A DNA stretch of 64,000 bases from Brachypodium distachyon (Eukaryota; Streptophyta; Magnoliopsida; Poales; Poaceae), in contig NC_016135.3 of the NCBI RefSeq assembly GCF_000005505.3, positions 14,912,613 to 14,976,612 on the forward strand, read 5' to 3'. A program made the translations under genes and the position numbers. Positions 35,365 to 46,370 of this stretch are shown in pieces. Position 1 is the first letter of the stretch; every line of letters begins with the position of its first letter. The notes under the pieces are model-generated. The model was not told where the DNA came from. It ran no database searches and saw only the letters and a list, made by a program, of their open reading frames with translations.

Positions 35365-36606
35365 ATGGCTGACTTCTCGTCTAGCAACGGCGTCCCGCCG
35401 GGGTTCCGGTTCCACCCGACCGACGAGGAGCTGCTGCTCTACTACCTCAAGAAGAAGATCGGCTTCGAGAAGTTCGACCTCGAGGTCATCCGGGAGGTCG
35501 ACCTCAACAAGATCGAGCCATGGGACCTCCAAGGTACTACTACTACTACGGTCTGAATTATGTATCCATATTCCGCATGCTTTCATGCATAGGTGACTGA
35601 ATTCCTGATCATCTCTGGTGCAATTGTGCCGATGTTTGCGTGCAGAGAGGTGCCGGATCGGGTCTGCGCCGCAGAACGAGTGGTACTTCTTCAGCCACAA
35701 GGACCGCAAGTACCCGACGGGCTCGCGGACGAACCGCGCGACGACGGCCGGGTTCTGGAAGGCGACGGGGCGTGACAAGTGCATCCGCACCAGCTACCGC
35801 AAGATCGGCATGCGCAAGACGCTCGTCTTCTACCGCGGCCGCGCCCCGCACGGCCAGAAGTCCGACTGGATCATGCACGAGTACCGCCTCGAGGAGATCG
35901 ACGAAGCCCAGGGCGGCACCAGCGTACGTATATCAATCAATCAAGTTCTCCTCTTGATCCATGTTCGTTCATTAGGGTTTCAGTAGTGACTTAATTAGTT
36001 AATATATTGTCGCAGGAGGACGGATGGGTGGTGTGCCGCGTGTTCAAGAAGAAGTGCTTCTTCAAGATCGCCGGAGGAGGCGGCGGCGGGGAAGGGAGCA
36101 CGAGCCAGAGCGCGGAGGCTGGCCATGGCGGCGGCGGGCACCACCAGCTGGCCGTGACCTCGCCACTGGCCATGGCGTCCCACTACATGCACGGGATGCA
36201 CCAACACCCGCAGTACCATCAGCACCAGCACTCCTCCTTCTACTACTCCCAGATGCAGCCCCCGGAGGCGGCCAGTTACTCGCACCACGTGCAGGTCCAG
36301 GACCTCCTCACCAACCACAGGCCGGCAGCCGACGCCGGGTACGACTTCTCCGGCTTGCCTGTCGAGCACCCAGCGGCAGGCCTTGACGTTGGCAGCAGCG
36401 ACGGCGGGGATGGGCTTGTCGCCGAAGGAAGAGATCATACGACGAACGGTGCAGCGGCTGATGAGCAGCAGCAGTGGCAGGCGTCCATGGACGGTTTCAG
36501 CAACGGCGGTGGCGGGGGCGCCTCGGCTGCGGTGCAGCAGATGAGCGCCTTGAACGGCTCCGGGCAACGAGGCGGGGAGATGGACTTGTGGGGTTATGGG
36601 AGGTAA
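35365..36606 (+). CDS. NAC transcription factor, BEARSKIN (BRN1/2) type
   Basis: Plant-specific DNA-binding regulator in the nucleus. Exons 35365-35533, 35646-35923 and 36016-36606 give 345 residues with the three-exon structure usual for NAC genes. ATG 35,365 gives [19 protein letters not shown]. The NAC domain spans about residues 9-160: subdomain [19 protein letters not shown], then [74 protein letters not shown] and [27 protein letters not shown] and the extreme C terminus EMDLWGYGR match Arabidopsis BEARSKIN proteins (EMDFWGYSK), which with SOMBRERO drive root-cap maturation and cell release. The C-terminal half is Gly-, His- and Gln-rich, as in activation domains. Function in root cap is inferred from homology. 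Confidence 0.94.
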
Positions 36607-37822
36607 CTAAATCAGTACCAAGACATGGATCACAGGTGCATGCATGTATATGATGCATGTGTGGGAATTAACCTGCAAATGCTGGTTACTGGCCGGTGGA
36701 GAGTTATAATTAATTGGTTTTGGGTGTTCGATGACCGATCGATGTGAGTGTATATCTTGTGTTATTAATTTGTTGTTTGATTGTAATAAGCACCAAGGAC
36801 GATGCATATTGGTGTCTAAGAGTGTAAGTGGTGATTAAATTGTGTGTGTACATGTTGCAAGGAGAAAAACAAAAGATCTTTTAAGTTTTTGGGTTTTTTC
36901 TTGTCATACATGTATAGAGTTGTATAGAGTACACAAATGTAGAGCCTGAGTGTTGGAAGTGGGGGTGGCAGCATTCGTAATGCTGCATCTACATACCCTT
37001 TTCCTATCCTGTTTCCTGTGTGACAAAATCAATTACTATGACAATTAGTTAAGTTCATTGTTGTATCTAACTTCCATGCAGTATAGTCCTTCCATCCATT
37101 CCCTAGAGGAAGGCATATTGGTGTTGTCGTAGGTCAAATTAATTGAAGTTCTTGCCCTGTTTTGTTCATAAAAACATCAGCATCTACAGTACCAAATAAA
37201 TACACGACGAAAACAGATTTCATGTTGGATCTGTCCGTACTGTAGATATTCACAACTTCTTCAATAAGTAGGATCGGATCTCCCTGGTATAAACTGATCT
37301 GGCGAACGAACTATGTGGAGGAATCCCTAGTCCCCTACTACCACTCCTAGAAATTTTTCCTGGTGCAGAGATAACTTAAAACTTATAGAGTGTGTTTGGT
37401 TAAGTTGCCTGCAGGGACCTAGCCTGCATCGCATGAGGGAGCTTGTACCTGGGATACATGTTGAGGGTATGCGAAAAAGAGATGCGGCCCGCATCATCTT
37501 CTTCGCCTTCGCCCACACCCGCCTCCATTTTCCTCTCCGAGGGTCGTTGGAGAGCGTCGCCTTGCCGCGGGTCACCGGAGCGCGTCGCTCGCCCCGTGTG
37601 GCCGTCGCTCGTCCTCGTTGCATTGCCATTTGCCACTAATGGGAGCAGGCAAGGGGAGCGGGCTGGCGGCAGAGAGAGGCGATGGGGAAGAAGACGGGGC
37701 TAGGGCGGGATGTGGAGGCGTGCGGCGAGGGGCGGCGGCGGGGCTGGGGCAGGATGTGGAGGCTGTGATGAGAGGCAGCGGCGGAGGAGAACGGGTGAAT
37801 GGAATAAATATGGAATCGATGG
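36607..37822. other. NAC 3' UTR and intergenic, no gene recognised
   Basis: AT-rich to about 37,390, then GC-rich (37,430-37,790) with overlapping frames on both strands that look like composition artefacts. Confidence 0.5.
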
Positions 37823-39345
37823 GAGTAAATTGCACAGAACCACCACATTACAGTGACTTATTACGAAAATCACCGGTTTTGCTAATTTTCGCGCAGAACC
37901 ATCGCAATTCAGTGAAATTGTTGCACATAGCACTGATTCCGTCGATTGCGGCGTATAAGCGCGTTTCTGACCGACCGGGCCCAAATGTCAGGTTGACCGG
38001 GCCGAACCGGCGTTACGCCGTCTGTTAGCCCGGTCGTCCAAGCCTTTCTCCTCTCCCACTGACTTCGGGCCCCACCATCATCCTCCTCCTATTCCTCATC
38101 CACCCGCCCCCTGCTCCCTATCAACGCCGGCCGCCTCGCGCGCCGCTGCTGGTCCGCCGCCGCGCGCCTTCGCTGCCGCCCCCCGCCTTGCCTGGCTCCG
38201 CGCGCCTTCACTGCAGCCCCCCACGCTGCCGCCGCCCCAGCTCCGTCGTCGCGCGCGCCCCGCTCCGCGCGCTGCCCTAGCCTCCCCGCGCAAGGCCATG
38301 GAGTCCTCCCTATCAGAGATTCGGAGCCCAGCGCATCGGCTACGAGCACGGAAGCCGCGGCGTCGAGCACCGGCGCATCGCCGAGCGAAGCGGCGACCTC
38401 GGCGGACTTTCCCGCGGCGACGCGCTCGGCAGACTCGGAAGCGGCGGCGTCAAGTACCGACACGTCGCGGAGGGCAGCGGCGACCTGGACGGACTCGCGC
38501 GCTGCGTAGGTGGCCCGCACGCACCCGACGTCGAGCGTCGGCTCCACGGGCGCGCACGCGGCCATGGAGTCCTCCCTATGGGAGGCCACCACATCGGCTA
38601 CAGGCACGGAAGTCGCGGCGTCGAGCACCCAAACACCGCGGAGGGCAGCTGTTTCCTCGGCGGACTCGCGTGCAGTGGCGCGTTCGGCAGAGGCCTCTCC
38701 CACGGTGACGTGCCAGCGTGCAGCACGGCCCGAGGGCAGGGGAGGCGGAGCGGTAAGGGTGGCGGTCAAGGAAGAGGGGAGGAGGGCGCTGCGGCCTGAG
38801 GGCGGTGGAGTGGGCGCAGGAGGGTGGGTGGCAGTGGGAGCCCCACGTTCTTTCTCCTCTCCAGTCACCGTCATCTTGCTCGACGCCGGCGAGATCGATC
38901 CAGCGAACCAACTCGTGTCGACTCCAACCATAAGAAAGAGACCTGATTGTGCGCGGGTGCTAGGAGGTGGAGGCTGAGAAGGGTCAGGCCGGGAGAGGCC
39001 TCCGACTGCTGCGACCCGCCCCTGCCGTCGGTGCCCCGCGAGAAGCGCCGCTGCTGCGGCAGCACCTGTAGCCGATGCCTTGCCGCCGCCGAAGAACCAT
39101 AAGCAGCAGGCGCGCTCGTCCTCCCTTCGCCACTCTCCGTTAACGGCGCTTCTAACGTCATCTCCGCGCGGTCAAACTGACTTGCGGGCCCAACCTGTCA
39201 GAAACATGTTTATACGCTCCAAAAGATAAAATCAGTGGTATGTGCAACAACTTCATTGAATCACGATGGTTTTGCGCTAAAATTAGAAAAAACGGTGGTT
39301 TTCATGACAACTGTCTCAAATGTGATGGTTCTGCGCAATTTACTC
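37823..39345. mobile_element. Mutator-like element with GC-rich cargo (Pack-MULE candidate)
   Basis: A 1523-bp element. The left end GAGTAAATTGCACAGAACCA and the complement of the right end GAGTAAATTGCGCAGAACCA match at 19 of 20 positions, and similarity continues for about 170 bp (ACCGGTTTTGCTAATTTTCG against ACCGTTTTTTCTAATTTTAG; CGTATAAGCGCGTTTCTGAC against CGTATAAACATGTTTCTGAC). Flanks AATCGATGG (37,814-37,822) and AATCAATAG (39,346-39,354) match at 7 of 9, as expected of an aged 9-bp Mutator duplication. No transposase is present. The interior (about 38,040-39,120) is strikingly GC-rich, the usual sign of a captured gene fragment. Confidence 0.8.
38089..38931 (-). CDS. ORF of 280 codons inside the Mutator-like element, function unknown
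   Basis: The longest frame of the element interior, Ala-, Glu-, Ser- and Arg-rich. It has an internal repeat: related stretches such as VLDAAASESAERVAAGKSAE and VLDAATSVPVADVVASHRE recur. At DNA level GCCATGGAGTCCTCCCTAT occurs at about 38,295 and 38,562 with similar sequence after each, so an ancestral segment of about 270 bp was duplicated. The plus strand is open over much of the same DNA. I recognise no domain; coding status is doubtful. Confidence 0.2.
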   Translation of the reverse strand: MVGVDTSWFAGSISPASSKMTVTGEEKERGAPTATHPPAPTPPPSGRSALLPSSLTATLTAPPPLPSGRAARWHVTVGEASAERATARESAEETAALRGVWVLDAATSVPVADVVASHREDSMAACAPVEPTLDVGCVRATYAARESVQVAAALRDVSVLDAAASESAERVAAGKSAEVAASLGDAPVLDAAASVLVADALGSESLIGRTPWPCAGRLGQRAERGARDDGAGAAAAWGAAVKARGARQGGGRQRRRAAADQQRRARRPALIGSRGRVDEE

Positions 39346-39354
39346 AATCAATAG

Positions 39355-40821
39355 GGACGAAGATGGGGAGAAGAATCGACGGACCCGTGCCTTGCAAGGC
39401 ACGGCGTGCCTCGCCCCCGCTCATCCACCCTCCATTCTAATCGGACGGCACCCACCAAACCACACCAAACTTCCCTGTTTTAGTCCCCACCCAGTGCCAG
39501 CAACTGCCTAACTCTGTCTCCCTTTTACCCCCCATCCATCCCGCCTGTGAAGAAGAAGCAGAACTTCAGAAGGAGTTTAGACTTTGGAGATTCGTTAAGG
39601 ATTGTGTAGATCCGGCGGCCGCATTCACCGGCGAAGCAGCAGCACCCGCTGCGCCAGCACCACTCCTTCAGCTCCTCCTCCTCGCAGCCGCCTCCTCCTT
39701 ATGTAGTACTTATGTAGTTCTACTTTGGTAAATTAGTGGCAAAAGTATTCCTTTGACTACACGAATAACTGAAAGTATCACTTTCTCAGAACTTTCTTTT
39801 GAACAACTCATTTGTTGAAGGTTGTAATGGACTAGTAATCTGGTACCTACGGGGATCAGTAATATAACCACTCTTGTGTATTTTAAATGACAATATCTAG
39901 ATACATCTAGAAACTTTAATAAGACTTTAGAAACCACAACATTGGTGAAGATTGAAGAAGGACCAGCATAACTTTAAACATAAGCTCATCATTTAAGCAT
40001 GTAGAGATATGTAAACAGTATATGAAAATGCCAAACAGTTTCAGTATATGCTTTATTCTTTTATTCCCGGCGATAGATATTGTGGCTCGTGCTAGGCAGG
40101 GGGTTCGCCATGGCAGACAGGATTTGAGGTCGGCAGCGCTAGTTTCGGCCTCCCTGCGTAGGCAGGGGGCAGGGGAGCGAGAGGGCGTCGCCTTCCTTAA
40201 CCGGGATCGACGGTGCCATTGTCCTGGAGCACGTAGGCGATCTTCGCGGAGTTGGACAAAGGGACTCAAGGGAGGGCCGACGAAGAGGGGGTGGGCGCAA
40301 ACGGTGGCGGAGACTCGTCGGGGTGGCAGCGCCTCGATGCGGCACATGCGAGGCGGCTGAGATGGGGAAGGGCGGTGCCGGCACGGAGGCAGGTAAGGGC
40401 GTCCAGATGCGGGGAAAGGACGACAGCGGTGGTTTTGAAGAGAGACAAGAGTTACGCGGTCTCGTAGGTGCGTTCGGTTTTTTTCTCTCCCTGGTTTTTT
40501 CTCTTGCGGGTGGCTGGTTTTTTCTCTCGTGGGTGGGGCTGACGTACGCACGCAACTGCAAATTAAGTAGTAGTAAAGATAGACTTGTGCACTTGGACCA
40601 AGACAGCTCTCATTTTTAATGCCTGACAACTTATATTGGATTAATAGTAAATTGATGTGAGTAGTTATTGGCCGGGTGCAGGTTTCAAAAGAAAAATGAA
40701 ATGTATCGTGGAACAAATGAAAAAAAAATCCGAAATACCCCCATAAGTTTTGTATCCAGGAGTGCCCACCTGCTCTGCTTACTAACTCTTTGCAGCTGTC
40801 CGATGGTCACGATCAGTGATA
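39355..40821. other. Intergenic, no gene recognised
   Basis: Mixed composition with a GC-rich patch at 40,080-40,540 that is open in several frames on both strands. There is no consistent exon structure or known domain. Confidence 0.45.
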
Positions 40822-40920
40822 CTCCCTTCCTTCATAAGTGTCGCAACTTTGTCTATATACGCACGCGTTAGATACATGTATATCTACAAAGTTGCGTCAC
40901 TTAATACCGAACAAAAAGAG
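40822..40920. mobile_element. Stowaway-like MITE (99 bp)
   Basis: CTCCCTTCCTTCATAAGTG and TTGCGTCACTTAATACCGA lie near opposite ends; the arms containing GTCGCAACTTTGT and ACAAAGTTGCG are inverted. TA flanks both ends. The right terminus has drifted (AAAAAGAG). Confidence 0.65.
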
Positions 40921-40943
40921 TATTATATATGAAATTATGGGGC

Positions 40944-41190
40944 ATTCTCATCCGTGGAAAGGATGCTTCTTTTCGCTTTTGCCCTGTGTGGCTTGTGTCG
41001 TATGTTTCAGTTGTTAGCTGGTGAAGTTTGCGCTAATGGCGCGGTGGGTTTTGCTTTTGTTTGTTCTTTGACGTTGGTCCTGTAGGACGTGAAGTTTCTG
41101 AGCTACAATGTGAACTGGGTGTTTCGTTTTTCAATGAAAAATGGAACAGGGCGGGGGGCCTTTGCCTCTAAAAATTCTCATCCGTGGAAA
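40944..41190 (+). mobile_element. 5'-truncated LINE fragment with 17-bp target duplication
   Basis: The 213-bp insert (40,961-41,173) is bounded by perfect copies of ATTCTCATCCGTGGAAA at 40,944-40,960 and 41,174-41,190. It ends TTTTTCAATGAAAAATGGA, then a G-rich run, then CTCTAAAA, similar to the 3' tails of grass LINEs. A long perfect duplication and a 3'-terminal fragment are the marks of target-primed reverse transcription. Confidence 0.75.
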
Positions 41191-42580
41191 TGCTCAGAAT
41201 TTCTATTGGGGATATGTACCATTAGTACCTGCTCGGTTCTACTGGATGTGGGAACATTATTGCCAAATGAGATATTAGGTTCTATTCTGGCTGTTGCCTA
41301 TGACAAACTTCACACAAGAAATCTCCTAATAAGGAGGGGAAAAACAAGGCCCAGCTACAAGCACGAATTATGCCCAAATTTCAGCTTTCTAAACTTTGGC
41401 ATCATCTTTTGGGCATGCGCTTTGAGCAAAATTATCAGTGCTAGAAGCCACTAAAAACCTCGTATCATCTCTTGGTATACTTTTCTCATGGAAATTAATA
41501 CTCATGCGACCTGCAGCATCCGGAAAACAAGACATGAAAAGATATTTGCTAATGAAGAGGCTACCCTTCCCTTCCAATAATCCAATCCATATAGCACAGT
41601 TGTGTTCATGGAATTTCAATACTTATTCAAAAGACCAATAAGAAACATTCTGTTTCCTATAAAGGGTATGCCTAGACACATTTTGTAATATATTTTTTAT
41701 TTGCTCCCCCTCCTGCTTGCTGTACATAACACTGAAAATACAGTAGGCCAGTCAGCAATCATCCAAGAGCACAGACCAAGATGCTCTGTAGTTTCAGATA
41801 TCATCCAAAGCCTCTGCAATCTCCATAGAATCAGATTCTGCTCGAATAGTGTGTCATTCCTTGGGGCCTCACACATCACAGGCTGAAATGCCCTCTTAGA
41901 TCATGTAGCATAGTTACCATTAAATTAGTAGAAGTATTTCTTCCAGTGCACCCAAAAGTAGATTGAGGTACAGAGTTCATTCCATTTAATAAACATAAAA
42001 TGAGACTTCAAATCAATCAGAACAAAAAGGGCCAAAAATGTTCCTTCTACTTAACTGTGCAGGAACCAGAATCTTTTCATATGGACTCAGAAGAGGAATA
42101 GTTTCCACCTTCCACTCCTAGCCATGTAACCTAAGGCTAGCGAGTAATTAAATGCCCGGTACCTATCTACCTTACATGATAGTGGCTATATATTACAAGA
42201 AAATTCCAGAAGTGAAGTACAAATAAAAAGCCTGGTTTTACTTGTCGGTTTTTTCACAGTTCTCAGGATTTCGAACAAAAGTTCTTGCATACAAAATCAA
42301 CCTAGATGAAGACTTGTTGTCTACATATATACTATAGAGCTTCCCATGCTGCTGAAAATGAATTAAACAGTTGAGCAACATAACCACATAAGAGAATTCA
42401 AACTTATAAAATGTAATGTAGGGTTGTAGACTATATTTGATTGACTGCTACCTTTTATAACAGAAAATATGTGAGGTACACATGATGCCAAGACAAATAT
42501 GAAATTTTGTTTCATAAGTTGAAGCCGCCGGGATGCGGCAAAAAACATTCAAAATCAGGTCCTTGTCCTCTTGTTCGAAG
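41191..42580. other. Intergenic, downstream of CMC2
   Basis: AT-rich, no exon recognised. The part closest to 42,580 is probably the CMC2 3' UTR. Confidence 0.45.
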
Positions 42581-43039
42581 CTATGATTCGTTATCTTTCT
42601 CAGCCATTTCCTTTTTATAAGCCTGCAGCTGTTCTTTAAATTTCTTGCTCTCTTCAAAGTTAGCCTTCCTCTTCACAGCTTTCTGATTTTGCACAAAAAA
42701 GTTACATGACATTTACAGAAGCTAGTATAATTTCTGATACAGGAAATAACAAAGTTTTCATATCAACTCTAACTACGGACAAAAAGGTCCTTACCTCCTG
42801 CCTGAAGCATTTATCTAGCTTGATCTTAAGTTCTGTGCACTCACCAAAGAATTTTTTGATCGGGTGGTCCAGATGGCACTTCTGGAATTCTTCGATAATC
42901 TGGGGAGCACATGGACATTAAATTGTAATAAAAAATGTGCCAAGCATACACTTTGAATTCGAAAACTTCATATAGAACCAGAGGACAGATATACCTCAGC
43001 ACACATAGGATGCCTGTGTAGGGTTAGATGAGGATGCAT
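42581..43039 (-). CDS. CMC2: COX assembly mitochondrial protein 2 homologue (CMC2)
   Basis: A small twin CX9C protein of the mitochondrial intermembrane space, involved in cytochrome c oxidase biogenesis in yeast and animals. Three short exons join in frame: 43039-42995 (MHPHLTLHRHPMCAE), 42899-42795 and 42682-42581, giving 83 residues. All junctions are GT/AG. Two perfect CX9C motifs are present, CAEIIEEFQKC and CTELKIKLDKC, which form the disulphide-linked helical hairpin recognised by the Mia40 import pathway. The MHP start and the lysine-rich tail (EEMAEKDNES-like) match plant and fungal CMC2. Length is normal for the family. No exon exceeds 105 bp. Upstream non-coding exons may exist but were not located. 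Confidence 0.92.
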
Positions 43040-43837
43040 TTCCAAAGATGTAGGAATGTGAACCTGCATGATTGTTGCTCGGGTTAGGAAAGAACTCACC
43101 CTCAAGTTAGATTCCACAAATGACAGACATATAGTTTCTTAGTATAACTCCACAGATTAGAGGTGGCGCCTAACATCGATATATACGCACTATACAACCT
43201 TATATCTTTTTCCTGCATACAATAGACCTACTATTCATTTAGTAAAGTCTAACACAAGTTTAGGGGATTATATTTTCTTTTGAAGATTTGAATGGAAGTA
43301 TAGATATGAGAGATGGAAATACTTTTTAAGCTGCACATAAATTTAACCATGTCGTTACAATCAATTGTCCCAGAAGCAATTTATATATCTTAAGAGAACA
43401 ATCTATATGAACATTTACATTTGCGCATTAGGAGGCGTGGCCCAGCTTCTGGCACATCAGCAAAGAAGAGAGAGAAGCAGGTCATTGCTATGATGATAAG
43501 AGCTAGCTTGTTCTAAATGCACAAATAAAGGTGACCATGCCAGCACTATTTCAGTTAAATATCAAAAGAAACAGGGCGTGTAGAACAACAAACAGTTTGT
43601 CGATCTCAAATCGTGCAAATTTAGCAAGTACCAATCTGATTAGATGTTTGTGAATCCACTAATATTTGTCAGTTGTAAGTGCCTAATATCACCCAAAAAG
43701 AAAAGAAAAAAGGAATACAGCAGAGAAGCAAAGCTACCAAGTTATTCTAATGGCAGAACCAAAATCAAAGGAAATCTAAGGAGGGGGTGAGAAGGAAGAT
43801 GATGGCCAAAACAACACTAGTAAAGCAACTAAACTAG

Positions 43838-44024
43838 GAGCCATTCCACCTTATCAGATCAGTCTTTTGGTTGCGTTGGCTAAAAACTCTTCATGGTATC
43901 AGAGCCAAGGTTAGATGCACGTCTAGGCCTGCAGGAGCCCCACCGTGAAGAGGAGTGTTGAAGTATAAGTGGATTGCGTAGCCCCTTCAATCAGATCGGT
44001 CTTTTGGTCGCGTTGGCCAGCGAA
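43838..44024 (+). mobile_element. Tiny SMART/TRIM-like LTR retrotransposon remnant
   Basis: Two related segments share CAGATCRGTCTTTTGGT and GCGTTGGC: the end of a left LTR (to 43,893, ending TTCA) and the start of a right LTR (from 43,956, TGTTGAAGTATAAGTGG). Directly after the left LTR lies TGGTATCAGAGCC (43,894-43,906), the primer-binding site complementary to initiator-tRNA-Met. A purine-rich GAAGAGGAG precedes the right LTR. The internal part is only about 60 bp, with no coding capacity. The left LTR start was not defined. Confidence 0.65.
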
Positions 44025-44733
44025 CGGATTAGCAGCACAGCGGGCAGCAAGGAGCACGCACCTGCTGGAAAGAACCTAACGGAGCCCTCGGTCCCCGGAA
44101 GCTCAAATCCGGCGTTTTCCGTAGGAGGTACAGGCGGTGGAAACGTCAGTGGCAGAGATCCGGGAGGAGGCGCCGGCAAGAGCTCCGGGCGGCGGCGGCG
44201 GACAGACGGAGCAGGTGCGTCGGCGGGGAACAGACGAAGCAGGTGCCGCGTCGCGGCGCAGGCCGGCGTGATCTGGAGCGGAAGCGCGCTGGATCAGGCG
44301 GCGGCGTGGCGGCGGGGTGGCCGGGTCAGGGTGGTCTGCGACTCTGCGTCGGCCACATAGGAAGAAGACGAAGGAGAAAGGGATTTTGTTTATTGATTCA
44401 CTGACAGGTGGGAACCTGTTTTACCTAGCTCGTCGGCACCGAGCAGTTTTTCTGTTGTTGTTGATGATAAAGCCCAGAAAAAACGAAGCCTATGATTTGA
44501 CACGGTCTCGGTCTCTCGGACCGAATGGTCTCGGTTCAAACCAGCCCGGCCCAGTGAAGCCCAGTTCAAACCAGTGTATTTTACGGGGCCTGTCCATCTC
44601 GACCGACCCAAAGAAACCAACAGAAATCCAAACAAAAAAACGGGCTCCAACCAAACCATTGGCCACCAACCAACAAGAAATCCAAACAGAAAAGGTGGGC
44701 TCCGTTCAAACCATTAAGCAGGCCAAGAACCAG
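44025..44733. other. Intergenic, GC-rich then AT-rich
   Basis: A GC-rich patch at 44,100-44,350 could be an upstream leader of a minus-strand transcript (CMC2), but no splice evidence supports this. No gene recognised. Confidence 0.4.
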
Positions 44734-44846
44734 GCCGTCTCCAAGGGCTACGCCGACATGGTCGTCTACGGCCGCCGCCTGGGCAAGCCCGGGCTGCCGA
44801 AGAGGCGCCGCTGAACAAGTACGACCTGACACGTTACTCTACACCG
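44734..44846 (+). pseudogene. Fragment of an OPR gene, C-terminal
   Basis: The frame at 44,734 reads AVSKGYADMVVYGRRLGKPG then LPKR, matching the OPR segment [16 protein letters not shown] then LPRR. After AAGAGG a small deletion shifts the frame, and PLNKYDLTRYST follows, matching [12 protein letters not shown]. It has one frameshift, no upstream OPR sequence and no intact C terminus. Its codons are GC-rich, unlike the AT-leaning OPR gene at 52-55 kb, so it likely comes from another OPR paralogue. Confidence 0.75.
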
Positions 44847-45139
44847 CCGATCTGGCAGTTTTTTTTTTCCTCGAGAGCAACAATCTGGCTCTATGATTCA
44901 AGAGGGAAGAAGATCGATACTAGAACGAACACACATAAAAAAATACTCAACAAAACTAAACGCTTCGTTTTAATCTTTCGAATTAAATTTATCTTGATGC
45001 ATCATTCGCATCTTCATGCTTCTTCACATATTCGTTGAAAAAATTGCATCATACCATTTTTGTATAAGTTGAACTAACCTCAAAAAGCTTAAATAAATCG
45101 CATAAGCCGTTCACCAGAAATGGAAAAAATCTAAAATCA

Positions 45140-46370
45140 TTGAACGCATCATGGCTGGGGGCACACCCCTAAGACCCCTTGCCAGACAAGCTGTAAAACT
45201 GTTTCTCCGTCAATGAATCAACAAGAAAAAAGACCAAAATCATCAAAAGACGTGTCGTGAGAAACACTGACTCCATGACAGAGGTTGCAACGCCTACACA
45301 AGGACGATGAAAGAGACATGACACCAATCTTCTAAACGACAACGTCTCCATCATCAAGATGTCACCGAGAAGAACACACAAACCTAACAAAATAAGGTAG
45401 CAAAACTTGATGCCAGATGTTGATCCGTGGTTCCCCTCGTCTCTTAAGGCTAGATGGGCCGTGAGTGTTGAGAATATAAATATATTGCCTGGCCTCTTTC
45501 CATCAATTCGGACTTTTGTTTCAGTTGGCTAGTGCATCAATCTTACGGTGAGAGACGAGGGGAACCGCTGGAAATTGAAGGTTCCTTGAAGACGATGACG
45601 GCTAGGGTTTTCTGCTCGCCGATCTGGCAGTTGGGTACACGGACTGCCCGTTTCTTGAGGATGGCCGGACAGCCCAGACCAAAGGAGCGAAAAAGTGCAG
45701 TTCTTTTATTTCTTTTAGACCGAGGGGAGAAAAAAGAGCCCTCATCTTCATCCTACTCTTTTTTTTTTGCAAGAAGGCCAATTGCATATATTAAATCAAC
45801 GAACACTTACACGCAAGTTTTTGTAGGTAAACGTCATTGTCTTCCTTCGGCACTCGCCGGTGGCGCGCCGTGAGCGAAGCTCGATGCTGCCTCTGGACCT
45901 CCGAACCATGTCGAAGCCAGGAAACCGTAGTTGACATAGGAGCCGGGAAGTCACCGGTGGGAGTTAGAAAACGCCGGCGACAATGATCTACGAAAGCGAC
46001 CACCGTCTCGGAGAAAAAAACGATGAAGAAGGTTGGATGCCATCCCAAATCCGGCTTGACGGATTCAATAAGACCTAGCCTCACTGGCTCCACGATGAGG
46101 ACGAAGCTGGCCAAGCCTCGTCGGTTGGAAAAAGAACCCATAAACCGATACACGTAGACGACATGCAAAATAAAAACACAAAACCAAATTCACCACTCCA
46201 GAAGATCAGCGACCAACCATCACGCACTCCTTGACGCCACTGGCAGGAACGCCGCGTCGATGAGGTGAACGAGAAGTCAAGAAAACCTTATTATTGACCC
46301 GCACTGTGCCGCCATCACCACCATAACGTCGTTGCTGGTTGACCAAACCCTAACTTTTGAACACTAAATG
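45140..46370 (+). repeat. Second copy of the repeat found inside the 18-20 kb Helitron
   Basis: Several blocks match in the same order and orientation: GTTGATCCGTG (45,418 and 18,705), CATATATTAAATCAAC (45,785; AGCAAC at 19,280), CGAACCATGTCGAAGC (45,900; CAAACCACGTCGAAGC near 19,374), GAGCCGGGA, and AGAAAACCT...CCGCAC...CCACCATA (46,278 and 19,700). No Helitron ends were seen around this copy. It is interrupted near 45,456-45,540 by TGTTGAGAATATAAATATAT, which resembles the start of the SMART-like LTR. Confidence 0.65.

Noticed and set aside
35995..36567. 190-codon antisense frame over the NAC third exon
   Set aside because: Shadow of GC-rich coding DNA; the sense exon is spliced in frame to the NAC domain.
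39916..40716. 266-codon frame on the minus strand
   Set aside because: It mixes AT-rich and GC-rich stretches, has competing open frames on the other strand, and shows no domain or splice structure.
43894..43906. TGGTATCAGAGCC read as part of a tRNA gene
   Set aside because: It is the complement of the initiator-tRNA 3' end, that is a primer-binding site, and it lies right after an LTR end.
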